Origin: Glandiceps talaboti
Taxonomy: Eukaryota > Hemichordata > Enteropneusta > Spengelidae
DNA: 64,000 nt
NCBI RefSeq assembly: GCF_964340395.1
Contig: NC_135560.1
Span: 1,421,501-1,485,500, forward strand
Direction: 5' to 3'
The stretch's first letter is position 1, and every line of letters starts with the position of its first letter. The position numbers were made by a program, and so were the translations under genes. Under the pieces are notes generated by a model. That model was not told the origin of the DNA. It saw only the letters and a list, made by a program, of their open reading frames with translations, and did no database searches. Of this stretch, positions 23,967 through 35,739 are shown piece by piece.

Positions 23967-24178
23967 TATCTTGCAGAGTTGTGACATATATAATATCACT
24001 CTTTGCTCCTTTAAGAGAACCAGCTATAGTGTAAGTCTTGATGTAAATGGCATACTGAGTCCATGGTTGTAGATTTGTGATAGCTGTATTCCTTGAATGT
24101 GCAGGATTATCTTGTCTATGCCAGAAAGGACTACCACATGCATCCTGCCCATCAAATTCTGTTACATTTCTTTCTGGT
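23967..24178 (-). CDS. INSR: Receptor exon G: end of FnIII-1
   Basis: Acceptor aaaattacag, donor GTAAGTGC; 212 bp = 1 + 70 codons + 1, phase 2 in, phase 1 out. The protein PERNVTEFDGQDACGSPFWH, then LQPWTQYAIYIKTYTI and GAKSDIIYVTT, matches human NVTEFDGQDACGS, LKPWTQYAIFVKT and GAKSDIIYVQT almost residue for residue. In vertebrates the Cys here takes part in the disulfide between the two alpha chains of the dimer. NVT is a glycosylation site. Confidence 0.95.
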
Positions 24179-24620
24179 CTGTAATTTTAAAATGTTAACA
24201 AAAATAGCAATGACATTATCAACAAAAACAAGTTAGTCATTCTCTAAAGGAACTGATGCTGATTGTAAAAGTTATGTGTACACAAATGTTCAAAACTATA
24301 TATTATGTGTTGTATGTACTGAATACTATATTTTGGATTAGCTCCAAATTCAGAGAGTACATTGTCCATTTTGGTGAAATCACTCAGCCTTCTTCAGCTG
24401 TTATTGTATATGAGTCATTGACTTAAACTTGTCATATGCGGTTTTGGAAAGAGTTTTGAAATCAAATGGAGTCAATATTTACCAAGGACCACTCAACACT
24501 ATAAGGCAACTACTAACCCATGCCACACAAAACAAGCAGTCATCGGAAATGTTTACAGAGAATTGCCACCAGTCATGGTAGTGTGATGTATTAGACTGTA
24601 TGAAATATAGTGACAACTGT
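24179..24620. other. Intron; nothing recognised
   Basis: Unique AT-rich sequence of the intron between exons F and G. Confidence 0.35.
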
Positions 24621-24624
24621 ATAA

Positions 24625-25870
24625 CTGACTGAATATTTGCATACATTTTTTGAATGTTGATTTATTTGTCTATTAATCCCTGTTATCTTTCCAATATGCA
24701 TGATCATTTGGCTGTTGTTATGGGTGTGGTCTTGTTGCTAGGCACATTTACATACATCTTTTGAATGTTTATTCAATTGTCTATTAATACATATCGTTAT
24801 CTTTGCAATATACCTGATCATTTGGCTGATGCTATGGGCATGGTCCTGTTGCTAGGCACATTTACATACACTGATTGAATGGTTTTTTTTGTTTTTGTTT
24901 TTTTAAATTTTTGTGCTGGGAATTCCTCCCAGCGATTTTCTGTTATGCAGACAAATACACACAAACAAACACAAATGCTACAGAGATCCATTCAGGTTTG
25001 GGACTACGTGACAGGGCTATGCTGCACACTCCATATCACATTGCTGTGGAACTGTCAAGGCTTTCCTAGTCAGTCCACAGGCTATCCCAGAGTCACCCAG
25101 GCCCGGCAAACATAGCACCTGCGGGCTCTGTGTGCGTAATTGTCCCCGACTTTTCGAGTCATTACTCCAGGAATCCCCCCAAATTTGCACTCGTCTTGTG
25201 AGTGAGACACGGCTGAGTGATACAGCCTACCCATCGAGTCTGTAGAACACTCACCAGGGTTTGGGTCGGTCACAGAAAAATCCTGTTTCCATACACTGAT
25301 TGAATGTTTATTCAACTGTCTATTGATCACTATTGTTATCTTTGTGTTATGCATGATCATTTGGTTGTTGCTATAGGCGTGGTCTTGTGGCCAAGTAGAT
25401 TTGCATGCATTTTATGAATGTTTATTCACTTGTCTATTAATCCCCATTATCTTTGTAATATACATCATCATTTGGCTGTTGCCATGGGCGTGGTCTTGTT
25501 ACTATGCACATTTACATACATTTTTTTGGAATGTTTATTCATTTGTCTATTAATCTGTTACCTTTGTGAAATACACATTTGGTTGTTGCTATGGTCGTGG
25601 TCATGGTTGCTAGGGCCAACTGTGTCAAAATATTTCAAAGAAAATCTACCTGCAGAATAACACTTCGAGAAAGATCTCACCAAGTTCCAGTCTCATTGAC
25701 CAAGTACTTTCCGAGATATATATGTTTTTGACCAAAATTCACATTTTTACACCTAATTTGCATATCACTGATGAGATTATTATATGCTTAATATTTCTTC
25801 ATCTATTCATCCCCAGGTGTATCCCCATTAAATTTCAACCAAATCTGCTCTTTAGTTTTGGAATTACCGT
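24625..25870 (+). repeat. F2 family copy interrupted by a retroposon
   Basis: Core units 24630-24881 and 25307-25610, then a 3' segment ending at about 25865 (TTAGTTTTGGAATTA). The left end and the AC tail are absent. Confidence 0.8.
24882..25290 (-). mobile_element. SINE-like or processed retroposon with 16-bp TSD
   Basis: The direct repeat ATACACTGATTGAATG flanks it at 24866-24881 and 25291-25306. On the minus strand the insert ends in an A-rich tail (complement of GGTTTTTTTTGTTTTTGTTT at 24881-24900). The interior (about 380 bp) is GC-richer than its surroundings and has no family I can name. Long target duplication plus an A tail indicates LINE-mediated retroposition. Confidence 0.75.
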
Positions 25871-27204
25871 ATCTCTAGACATTAGCGCCCTTACACGGGC
25901 AAGCGTCCAGTGCTTTGGTTCAGACAATGTCTATTTTTAGAATAGTTGCGGTAAACAGCCCACCCCACCCTCCCTCCTGACCATGTATTTGTTCATTAAG
26001 GAAGACTGGCAAGACCACAATAATAGATAAATTGTTCACAGTAACAATCATGGGTACTTGAAGTGTTTTGATACCTTACCCATTACCGTAATTAAAAGTC
26101 AATCAGATCAGTAGTAAAGGTATTAGAATGGATATAAACTAAAATTTAGTCTTCAAAATTGTATGTCATTACAAGCAATATGAACCCACTTTGCCAGCCA
26201 CTGCAATTCAACACAGATATATGTTCAGACTCATAATCATTAATTTGAGAACTTGTAAGGTCAGATTGAAATATGTACAAAGTATAAACCACACATGAGG
26301 TAGAGACACCAAATTTAGCACAGATTATGAATATCAACTAAACATTTGTGTTGTTTCAAGCATCAGAACCCACCTTGCCACAGACACAACATAGCCATAC
26401 TCATTTTAAGATCATTCCTTAATGCCCAAGTTGAAGAGAGAAATTGCGTGATGTCTACATCTTCACACATCATGCACACATAGCTGGCCATGTGCTCTGA
26501 CTTCTGTTTACATTTGGGACGTAAGTAATGAGGGAATTCAGTAATTCATAGCCCAAATTTCATAATATAAATGACGTTTATCTTTCACATTTTTACTACA
26601 AATTTCATTTTAAATAACTTAAAAATAAATTAGATCAAATAGTATAACTAACCTTAGAGGTTAAATTTTAATTTGTTTCACAATAAATATGCTTAAATTC
26701 AGATGACGAATTCACAGCTCAAATTGTACGACCGGTGATTGTTTAGTTAGCTAGCTACAGTGGGATGATACATCCTATGGAATGGTTCTGCCTCATCTCT
26801 CTTTGTCAAACAGAGACGCTGTCGTGCACACCAATGTCAATTTTGTCTTCTTGTTATTCTCAGAATTTTTTGTGAAACAATTATGCTATCATAAATATTA
26901 AGGAGTTCACAATATTGGAGAAGCATAAAATTTAGTATGATGAACCATGACACACTTAGTAAGTAGACTTTACATTGCAATGGTTGCCAATGCTATGATG
27001 TGTGGCTACATTACATTACATTCTGAAATTGTTACAATTTACTTTACTGTGACATGTCAGTCATTCAGAACATGTTAGTTGTTTCATTTTTGTGCACTTA
27101 ATCATTATGTTGTTTCCAGACATCCAACACTCCTTGTCCCCCCCCCCCCCCCACCAGTTGAGGGTGTGGGCGGGTTACATCTGCCCTGGGTGCTAACCTG
27201 CGTC
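25871..27204. other. Intron; unique sequence, poly-C at 27139
   Basis: Unique AT-rich sequence without a recognisable family, except a 15-C run at 27139-27153. Confidence 0.35.
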
Positions 27205-27487
27205 AGTACGGTAAAGATTTTTGACCAAAAAGACACAGTTTTAGCCCTAATTTGCAAATCATTGATGGAACAATTCTTAATCTAAACACCTCAAAGAAAA
27301 TTCCAACCGAATTTCAGATCGATCTGCTGAATAGTTTTTGAGTTTAAGTTTTTTTGACCAAAAACCATGTTTTGACCCAAATCACACACTGGTGGTAAGA
27401 TCATTTTCATTTGAACAATTTCCCAACTAGAGACCTAAGGTAATATACCCACGAAATATCATGGCAATTGGTCAAGTGGTTTTTGAC

Positions 27488-27551
<64 letters not shown>

Positions 27552-27610
27552 TGCCATTCCTATATAGCACTACTGAACATTATCAGTTCAGTTGTGCTTA
27601 AAATCACCCC
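27205..27610 (+). repeat. F2 family 3' half with (AC)28
   Basis: From TTTTTGACCAAAAAGACACA through ATTTCAGATCGATCTGCTGA, TGGTCAAGTGGTTTTTGAC, the AC tract 27492-27549, and the terminus TATCAGTTCAGTTGTGCTTA. Confidence 0.8.
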
Positions 27611-27795
27611 GAAGCACTCTCAAAACACATCAAGCCCCCCCCCCCCCCTCCATGGAGTAAAATTTTTTTGAGACATATATAATTTGTACAGTTCACCAAC
27701 ATGTAAACATGTAAGAGACCATAGGTGATTCTTTCGCAAATAGATGTGGCTTCTCAATAAAGTATTCTCTGTCTCGTGGCAGATCTTGCGAGATA

Positions 27796-29466
27796 CTGTG
27801 AACCGGAAAATTATTCGCGCATTTTTAATTTCGCGCAATTTCGCGCTCGACCGTGACCGCGAAATTAAAACTGCGCGGATGTACTTGTGTGTGCCCCCAT
27901 GCGGCAAGTATTTAACTTCTTTCTTTTTTGTTACAATCACTCCGTATACAACCACACACGGTACACGCAAACACACTGACACACGAGTTTTCAGACAACA
28001 CCCAATAAAGCATTTGCAACGAAGTTTTACAAAGAATTATGAATCTTTATTTCCAATTTTGCATAGAATCTCAGAGGAGTACTGCTGATAAGACCCTCGC
28101 TTCCGTTTTGTAGAACCGTTGTTTGTTTTGATGAGGCACGCATCGATGTTTTCGTTGACCTCGACATGTAGATAATTGACTTTGGCTTTCCCATCGGCAT
28201 GCAAGGGTAAACAATGCCTTCTGTAAACATGCTATACCAAATCATATACTGTTGTCCTCGCTTGGTACATGTAATTCCGACATCTTTGCTACCTCTGATT
28301 TGCAAAAAGATGACTTCAATTCTGGTCGACACATTATGTGACTGTACAAACACGTGTGTGGTGTACGGGCCTTAGTTTGCTGTCAGTATACGTAAGTTAA
28401 CAGTATCTCTCTTCCCATCGCTCATTCCATTTTGGCTGTGTGTTGTGTCGGCATTGATAACACTAATGTACGTGTATCTAAGTAATAAATGCTATTTCTT
28501 GCCAATTATTTTGTAATAGACTAAACATTCCATAATCACAAATACACACCACTCGGTTTCATTTCACCAACATTAAGATGTAACATTTCAAAATTCAAAG
28601 ACCAACCCTACGGAGAAATGGTATGTGCTATGGTGCGTCTTGTACAATCTTATCTAATGTTATCAGCAATAAAGGAAGTCACGTTGACAGCATGAACAGT
28701 CCTAGAACACCGTGGGAGTTTATTTTAGAACATGACAGATATAAACAAAGTCATAAAGCTTTCCGTCAACCGACATCAGAGGCACCGGCTGTTGTTTTGT
28801 GTCACTTATCTTGTTGTCTTTACCTAAATTGTCTCTGCTTGAAGCTCACTTCATGCAAGCAACCGCAACGCTCTATATTCCATAGTTGTATTTTTGTTTG
28901 CATGGTTGTTCATGCCATTTTATTGATACAAGAATCATATACAGTATTGTAAGTAACGTGTAGCAATCGGATCATTCTCTGTGACTTCGGATACTGAGTA
29001 TCAAAATGTAACCAACGTGACCTTTTGAACTTCATTCCAAAAAGACGCAAAACAGAGACACTGACATGATTTGATTAGTGTTTCACCAAACTTGTGACTG
29101 TACCATATTGACGCATGTGTGTTGGCGGCTCCTGCTTTGAGGCTGTGAGCTACCCGACTTTCGTATTGTGTGATCTGGTAACTTGTTTAGTACATAATTG
29201 AACAAATTAACACCTACATTTGTCACAAGTCAACGTGTCACAGTATCTTCGCAGTTGGAAACAATAGAGCACTGCAACTGACGGATGCCGACAGAGCAAT
29301 ACTGCCCATCAATCAGTGTCAAATTTCATTGTTCTCAGCTCAACGTATTGTTTATGTTCACACAAAAAATCCACTGACGGCCTTGCGCGAAAATTAAACT
29401 GCGCGTAATCACCGTGATCTCCCAAAGCGCGAAAATAAGACTGCGCAATAATTTTCCGGTTCACAG
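27796..29466. mobile_element. DNA transposon remnant with TA target duplication
   Basis: Inverted ends CTGTGAACCGGAAAATTATT (27796-27815 and complement ending 29466), flanked by TA on both sides. Subterminal repeats of CGCGAAATTAAAACTGCGCG type lie at both ends. The 1.67-kb interior contains short open frames (28027-28353 minus, 28623-28952 plus) that I cannot assign; no transposase motif is visible. TA duplication points to a Tc1/mariner-like or similar superfamily. Confidence 0.8.
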
Positions 29467-29597
29467 TATGCAAATATGCCTAACAACGGTTGTCAAGGGG
29501 TCAAGCTAACAACCTTGCCATATTGTTTACATGAAGGGCAATGCATTCGTCTGAAAAAAATATTCCCTTTTGTGACCATCTACAACTGTAAGTTGTC

Positions 29598-29798
29598 ATG
29601 GAAAACATTGACAGATTGAAAGTATCCGCACTAAAGAACATGTTACGAAAATTTGGCGTGTCAACAACAAGTTGTAAGAAAAATATGTCACGGTGTCACA
29701 CGGTCATTTCTGAACTGACACTGACTGTCATTACTGGGAATACGTTGTCAGTGCCAAACTTATGCAGCATACTAGCTGGCTATAATATTTCAATCTAG
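29598..29798 (+). pseudogene. Short SAP-like reading frame, unassigned
   Basis: Encodes MENIDRLKVSALKNMLRKFG followed by VSTTSCKKN; the L..ML..FGVSTT pattern resembles a SAP-type helix-turn-helix as at 60646. The rest is repeat text shared with 2965-3128, so this is a fragment carried in a dispersed repeat rather than a gene. Confidence 0.3.
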
Positions 29799-29880
29799 AG
29801 AAATAGTAATTAATGACAAGCAAAATCGAGTAGTTTTGATAATTAGTACACATGTACATGGTGGAAGCATTTCCTGTCAC
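29700..29880. repeat. Dispersed repeat, copy 2
   Basis: Matches 2965-3128 (ATGCAGCATACTAGCTGGCT versus ATGCAGCATACTATATGGCT; ATTAATGACAAGCAAAATCG identical). Confidence 0.7.
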
Positions 29881-29958
29881 CAATTTTCAATAGTAGTATT
29901 TAGTACGCTATGCACGTGAAGTGTCACATAGTACCAGTAGCTAAGTACACATACACCG

Positions 29959-31067
29959 CAGGGTTCTCCACAATTTAGAAAAATACAGGGGCGCCCTAAT
30001 TTGCATATTTATTTGCATATCATTAGCATATTTCCAGATCATAATATTAGGAAGTGAAAAAAGTTTCCAAAATCAAAAACTCCTATTTTATTCATTCAGC
30101 AAACTAAAATGTACTGAAATGTATTGTAATCACCAATTTCCAAACCTTTCACATAATTCACAATGTAAAAATTTCAGGAAGGAGGTTGACAGTTACACAA
30201 ACGATGTTATAGTAATGTTGGCAAGCATGTTTTACACACAGGAGTGACAACACATGGCATTGTTGATGTACATGTATGCACCTCTAGGCTAGCTATCACT
30301 TAGTTTTGAGTTGTTGGTTTCACCTTGTAAATGTGCATGTCATTCATAAAAATTAATTGAAAACAATTCATTTTCCTTTATTTCTCTAAAATTTGATATC
30401 CTTTTAATTTTCATGAATGGAAAATGATTTTTCATCCAAATTTGCCGGAAATACGTACATTTTTAATGTGACGAATTTGGGCTAAGAATAACCGAATACG
30501 TTCAGTGCAAATGTACAGTAACAAACATGGCTGCCACTTCGGAGCTACCTCGTGGTACTACGATCGCGATTCACATCCAAACGTGATCATTTAGGACATA
30601 AATTTTACCATGGAACCGTACCGGAGTAGTTATTTCTAAAGAACATGTATAAATTTTAGGATTTTGTTCGTATTTATCGATACAATACGAAAATTGCCGT
30701 GACATCGTACATCGTATGCGTACTGTATTACGTATACGGGAAGGCTTGGAAATTACCGGCTTGATATACCCGGCCATAGAAACTACCAACGTACCGTCTT
30801 CTACTTTACGACGGTACTACATTTACTGTTTTTGTTTCGGCTACCATTGTTATAATCAAGGCGATAAATAAGTTCATAAATGATGATAGACGCAGTGTCG
30901 CTGTTTACTTCCTTCATTAACGGCATTGAATAGAATCTCTTGAAGACGTTCACACCAAAACAAAGGGGCGCTGAACGCAAACAGAGGGGCGGTTCTGTAA
31001 ACAGAGGGGCGGTCCATGAAAACAGAGGGGCGGTGCGCCCCTCAAAAACCCCTCGTGGAGAACACTG
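29959..31067. mobile_element. Non-autonomous hAT-like element (TIR CAGGGTTCTCCAC, 5-bp TSD CACCG)
   Basis: Left CAGGGTTCTCCAC, right GTGGAGAACACTG; flanks 29954-29958 and 31068-31072 are both CACCG. The right end carries four GAGGGGCGGT/C-type direct repeats (30962-31032). The 1.1-kb interior has no transposase. Confidence 0.85.
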
Positions 31068-31403
31068 CACCGTAAGCCCTTATGTACCGTTGACATTTAC
31101 ACTGTTGACAAATACGGACACAAGCTAAAAGTCTTGCACATTTTTAGAGAACATATGCCTTGTTTTGGTCCTAGAGTTCAAAATTGAAAAGATCTAAATT
31201 ATTGAGACTGGTCGGGAAATCATAGTCAGTTCCTGACGACAGTATTCCAATTTTACCATACCTTATCTCCATACATTACCAGTCTAGTTTCTGATGACCA
31301 TATTCCTATTTTACCTGATGTTAATAATGATAATAAACATTGGCTAAAATCAGAATACGGTCGTCAGGAACTTGACTAGTAATGTATGAAGATAGCGTAG
31401 AGT

Positions 31404-32814
31404 AAAAATACCGCCAATGGCGTTGTAGCACAACTGTACAGTTTTTAAAAATGCTAACATGCTAACAATAAGTGTTCATTTGGTGAATGACTATCCAGTT
31501 GCCTATCCAACCATGTTGCTATCTTTACGATATATGCTATCATTTGGCTGTTGCTATGGACGTGGTCTTGTTGCTAGGCATATTTACATACATTTTTTGA
31601 ATGTTTATTCAATTGTCTATTAATCCCCATTGTTATCTTCGCAATATATGTGATCATTTGGCTGTTGCTATGGGCGTGGTCTTGTTGCTAGGCACATTTG
31701 CATACATTTTTTGAATGTTTATTCATTTGTCTTCTATTCCTGTTGTTATCTTTGCAATATATGTGATTGTTTGGCTGTTGCTATGGGCGTGGTCTTGTTG
31801 CTAGGCATATTTACATACAGTTTTTGAATGTTTATTTAATTGTCTATTAATCCCCTTTGTTATCTTTGCAATATATGTGATCATTTGACTGTTGCTATGG
31901 GCGTGGTCTTGTTGCTAGGCACATTTGCATACATTTTTTGAATGTTTATTCATTTGTCTTTCTATTCCTGTTGTTATCTTTGCAATATACATGATTATTC
32001 GGCTGTTGCTATGGGCGTGGTCTTGTTGCTGGGCAAATTTACATACATTTTATTAATGTTTATTCAATTGTCTATTAATCCCTGTTGTTATCTTTGTGAA
32101 ATACACGACCGTTTGGCTGTTGCTATGGGCGTGGTCATAGTTGCTACGGTATTTGCATACATTTTTTGAATGTTTACTCATTTGCCTACCATATGATGTT
32201 GTTATTTGACCAAAATATACTGCCATTTGGTTGTTGCTAAGGGCGTGGTCATGGTTGCTAGGGCCAATTTTGTCAAAATGTTTTGAAGAATAACACTCAG
32301 AAACATCTCACCAAGTTTCAGACTCGGTGACCAAGTACTTTTTGAGATATAAGTTTTTAACCAAAAATGAACATTTTTACACCTAATTTGCATATCACTC
32401 ATGGAATCATGGTATGCTTAATATTTCTTTGTCCATACATCCCTAGATACATTCCCATTAAATTTCAGCCCAATCTGCTCAGTAGTTTTGGAATTATAGA
32501 TTTTTAACCAAAAAGACACATTTTTAGCCCTAATTTGCATATCACTAATGGAATCATCCTGTCATGAACAAATCTTACTTTACACCCCCTTAAGAATGTT
32601 CCCACCAAATTTCGCACCAATCTGCCCAGTAGTTTCTGAGTTTAAGTTTTTTGACCAAAAATCACATTTTTTAACCCAAATCACACACCTGTGATGCGAT
32701 CATTTTGATTTGAACAATTTCCCAACTAGACACCCAAGGTAATGGACCCACCAAATATCATGGCAATCGGTTCAGCGGTTTTTTACTTTAAGTTGTTTAC
32801 ACACACGCACACAT

Positions 32815-32869
<55 letters not shown>

Positions 32870-32932
32870 GACAGACAGACAGACGCCTGGCGATCCCTAT
32901 AGCACTACTGAACCTCAGTTCAGTTGTGCTAA
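31404..32932 (+). mobile_element. F2 family, best complete copy
   Basis: Left end AAAATACCGCCAATGGCGTT then GTAGCACAACTGTACAG (CGCC...GGCG hairpin). About six 118-bp core units (31490-32160), three related 3' blocks each with TTTGCATATCACT and AATTTC..CCAATCTGC, then TTTTTTACTTTAAGTTGTTT, (AC)n, (GACA)n and the terminus CAGTTCAGTTGTGCTA. The left TAGCACAACTG box is the complement of the right terminus CAGTTGTGCTA. Flanks suggest insertion between A residues. Non-coding. Confidence 0.85.
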
Positions 32933-32934
32933 AA

Positions 32935-33747
32935 ATGGAATATGGTCGTCAGGAACTAGAATAGGAAATCACCCGCGATACTTGAAACACGTGTAAGTGT
33001 CAGCCTTGTCTATACTTGAGTTTGATGAACGTGTTGTAGAACTCTTAGTCCAAATTCGTAAAATAAAAGGACATAGTATCTCTAAACATTAATTTGAAAA
33101 TACATATATATATAGCTGATTTATAAATTTATATGATAAAATTAAAGACAGTGAAAACAATTTCTCAACCGCTTTCAATGTTATTAGCGGACGCGGACGA
33201 ATTTAGCCGACGAAGTACAAACTAAAAATCATTGTCAACTCTTAACTTGTGTTACATTGAAATGACCGCGTCCACTTTGTGTGTTGTTTTTTAGACGACG
33301 CGATGCGACGTATAAAATCTGTGGGAAAGTTATGACAACAATTTTGCTGCCTGGCATGCAACTTTTCAACCGTAGGGCCTGTGATCCCTCGAATGGATCC
33401 AACTCTAATTCAAAATGTAATATTTTCAAGTTCATGTGGAAACTAATTTAAAGGTAACACTGTCAATTTCAACTGCTCTTCAATCTGTGCCAAGACTGCC
33501 AAAAATCACCGCCTGACAGCAAGTTATGAACCCTTGCCAGCGACTTTTACATATGCACATTGTTTTTACAACCATACTTTCAAAGTTTGCTTCCCTTGAT
33601 CTATCATACATACTGTACATACGATGACATTGAGAACAATGGTGTTGCTAAGAGTTTGACACTTCAGCTTGACCACCCTAACATGGTTGCTATGCACTCA
33701 ATGGCGTCTCGTGAGATCTCCCATGAGACGGAAGATGGTTTATTTAA
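32935..33747. other. Intron; nothing recognised
   Basis: Unique sequence; short open frames on both strands lack family resemblance or splice context. Confidence 0.35.
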
Positions 33748-33890
33748 GCAATAAACCACCCCCTGGGGATGGTGTACCAAGAGGTTTTGACCAGTGAACG
33801 AAATATATGCACGAGCGATAGCGAGTGCATATATTGAGTTCACTGGTCAAAACCGAGTGGTATACCTTCCCCAGGGGGTGCTTTATCGCT
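33748..33890. repeat. Foldback palindrome ~143 bp
   Basis: Arms read CACCCCCTGGGGA...GGTTTTGACCAGTGAAC...ATATATGCAC and the complement GTGCATATAT...GTTCACTGGTCAAAACC...TCCCCAGGGGGTG around a short GAGCGATAGCGA centre. Arm similarity is high with a few mismatches. A small foldback MITE is likely. Confidence 0.75.
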
Positions 33891-33898
33891 ATTACATG

Positions 33899-34739
33899 TA
33901 TATTATACCAGTATATTGAAAATATCGGAAACAAGATAAGAACTAACGTTTTCTCGTTCCATATGCGCCCCTGTGGCTAATTTGCATAACAGTACAGATT
34001 ATTATTGCTAATTTGCATAATAATCTGTACATTGATCGGCTCATTAAAAGTGCAGTGATGAATAAACAACCTGTTTGACTCAAGGTATAAACTTGAAGTG
34101 GTTTATTGAATACAGCATGCTTCGATCATTCCCGGCCGAATTCGCGACTCGGTGAAGTGATAGACATGTCGACAGGTTGATATTTACAATGTATTTATAT
34201 TACTGGAAGTTACGTCAGTAGATTTTCGGGTTTGAGGATTTCCCTCTCGGATTGATGACTGATACTCTAGGACAGGATCCCAGACAAATTTCTATTTAGA
34301 TTAATGGTAAGTCGGCCAGTGTAAGCTCTTTCACTTGCTTCATTTTTATGACGGGACAGGACAACTCACCAATGTTTCCACTCCAGCTAGCCGCGCCGCG
34401 CCGAGGCTGGGACCGTACCGATTTCGTGCATGCCTTGACCTTAGTACATGTAGTAGGTGATGATTTGAACAAATACGCGATGACTTGGTTGCTTTCGAAA
34501 TTTCCTTCAATAATTTCTCATAAAATATTGTCTCATTGAGAGAAAATCCTCCTCTGACAATTCGAAGAGTTCACTATCAGTATCACAGTGAACTACAACT
34601 CAACGCTCAACCGTAGCCAAAACAAACAAAATTTGGACGCGTGCCAGCAGTGCATTATCGCTCGTTTTAGACGCGCTAGTTCGATGTCTAGACCAATCAG
34701 ATCTCTCGATTTGCGCCATCAATATACTGGTATAATATA
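33899..34739. mobile_element. MITE-like element with 21-bp perfect TIRs
   Basis: Ends TATATTATACCAGTATATTG (33899) and the exact complement ending 34739. The 840-bp interior holds no recognised ORF. The AT-rich end makes the exact target duplication ambiguous. Confidence 0.7.
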
Positions 34740-34831
34740 AGAGAAGATATCTCATATTGAGCTTTAACTGATACTTGGCTTTTCCATTTGATCTGCAATT
34801 GATTTGAGGGGAGAGACAGCATTACAATGGC

Positions 34832-34877
34832 AGCTGGTAGGGGTATCCCCCTCTCATGCGGGATACCCCTACCAGCT
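34832..34877. repeat. Perfect 18-bp stem hairpin
   Basis: AGCTGGTAGGGGTATCCC, a 10-nt loop and the exact complement GGGATACCCCTACCAGCT. It lies alone in an otherwise unremarkable intron stretch. Confidence 0.9.
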
Positions 34878-35083
34878 TAAAATGTCATAAAATGAAGCTT
34901 TGGAATCAATAATAAGAAATAAGAGTTTATTACTGTTGGTTGTCTAAAGAGGAAAAACACTACAATAGTTATTACATGATAATGTATCAGGAAAGGTGTG
35001 AAAATTGAAATGTTTCCAACTACTTGTAGTGACTTGTGTGTGTGCATGTATACAGACATACATACACATGCATCCATACATAT

Positions 35084-35414
<331 letters not shown>

Positions 35415-35441
35415 AACTCAATTCTGAAAGTAAGCACTCAC

Positions 35442-35568
35442 GCTTCTCTCCAGGAAAGTTGATAACTTAAAAGATCTCTTGGGTCACCCAACTCGTCGCT
35501 AATGGACCATACCAACATAATATGATTTTTGTATGGTTTGCTACCCAGTACTATTGTTTTTGTTTCAC
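35442..35568 (-). CDS. INSR: Receptor exon F: start of FnIII-1
   Basis: Acceptor tctacacag, donor GTGAGTGC; 127 bp, phase 1 in, phase 2 out. The split codon T|GT restores the Cys of QVPC from the previous exon. The protein [20 protein letters not shown], then [15 protein letters not shown], matches the start of the first fibronectin III domain (human ...ILLRWE...PDFRDLLGFMLFYKEA). The 127-bp length equals, from memory, the human INSR exon for this segment. The exon was located by searching for a donor in the right phase after a WREA-type end. The donor is only 29 bp from the large (TA)n/(AC)n tract at 35110-35412. Confidence 0.88.
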
Positions 35569-35739
35569 CTGTGTAGAAAAAAATTCATGGTTAGATGCAT
35601 CGTATTTTTGACTGAAGGAATAGTAGCACTTTCTAATACTAGTATACCTCATGTTGTCAAAGAAGACTCACTGGCTCACTGAGCAGAACGGCGTGGGCAT
35701 GGGTGCTAGTTCAGATGTAGAGGAGGCGATCATTATAAA

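Noticed and set aside
30940-31128. Frame with repeated RGAV/KQRGG motifs
   Set aside because: Product of the GAGGGGCGGT direct repeats at the right end of the hAT-like element.
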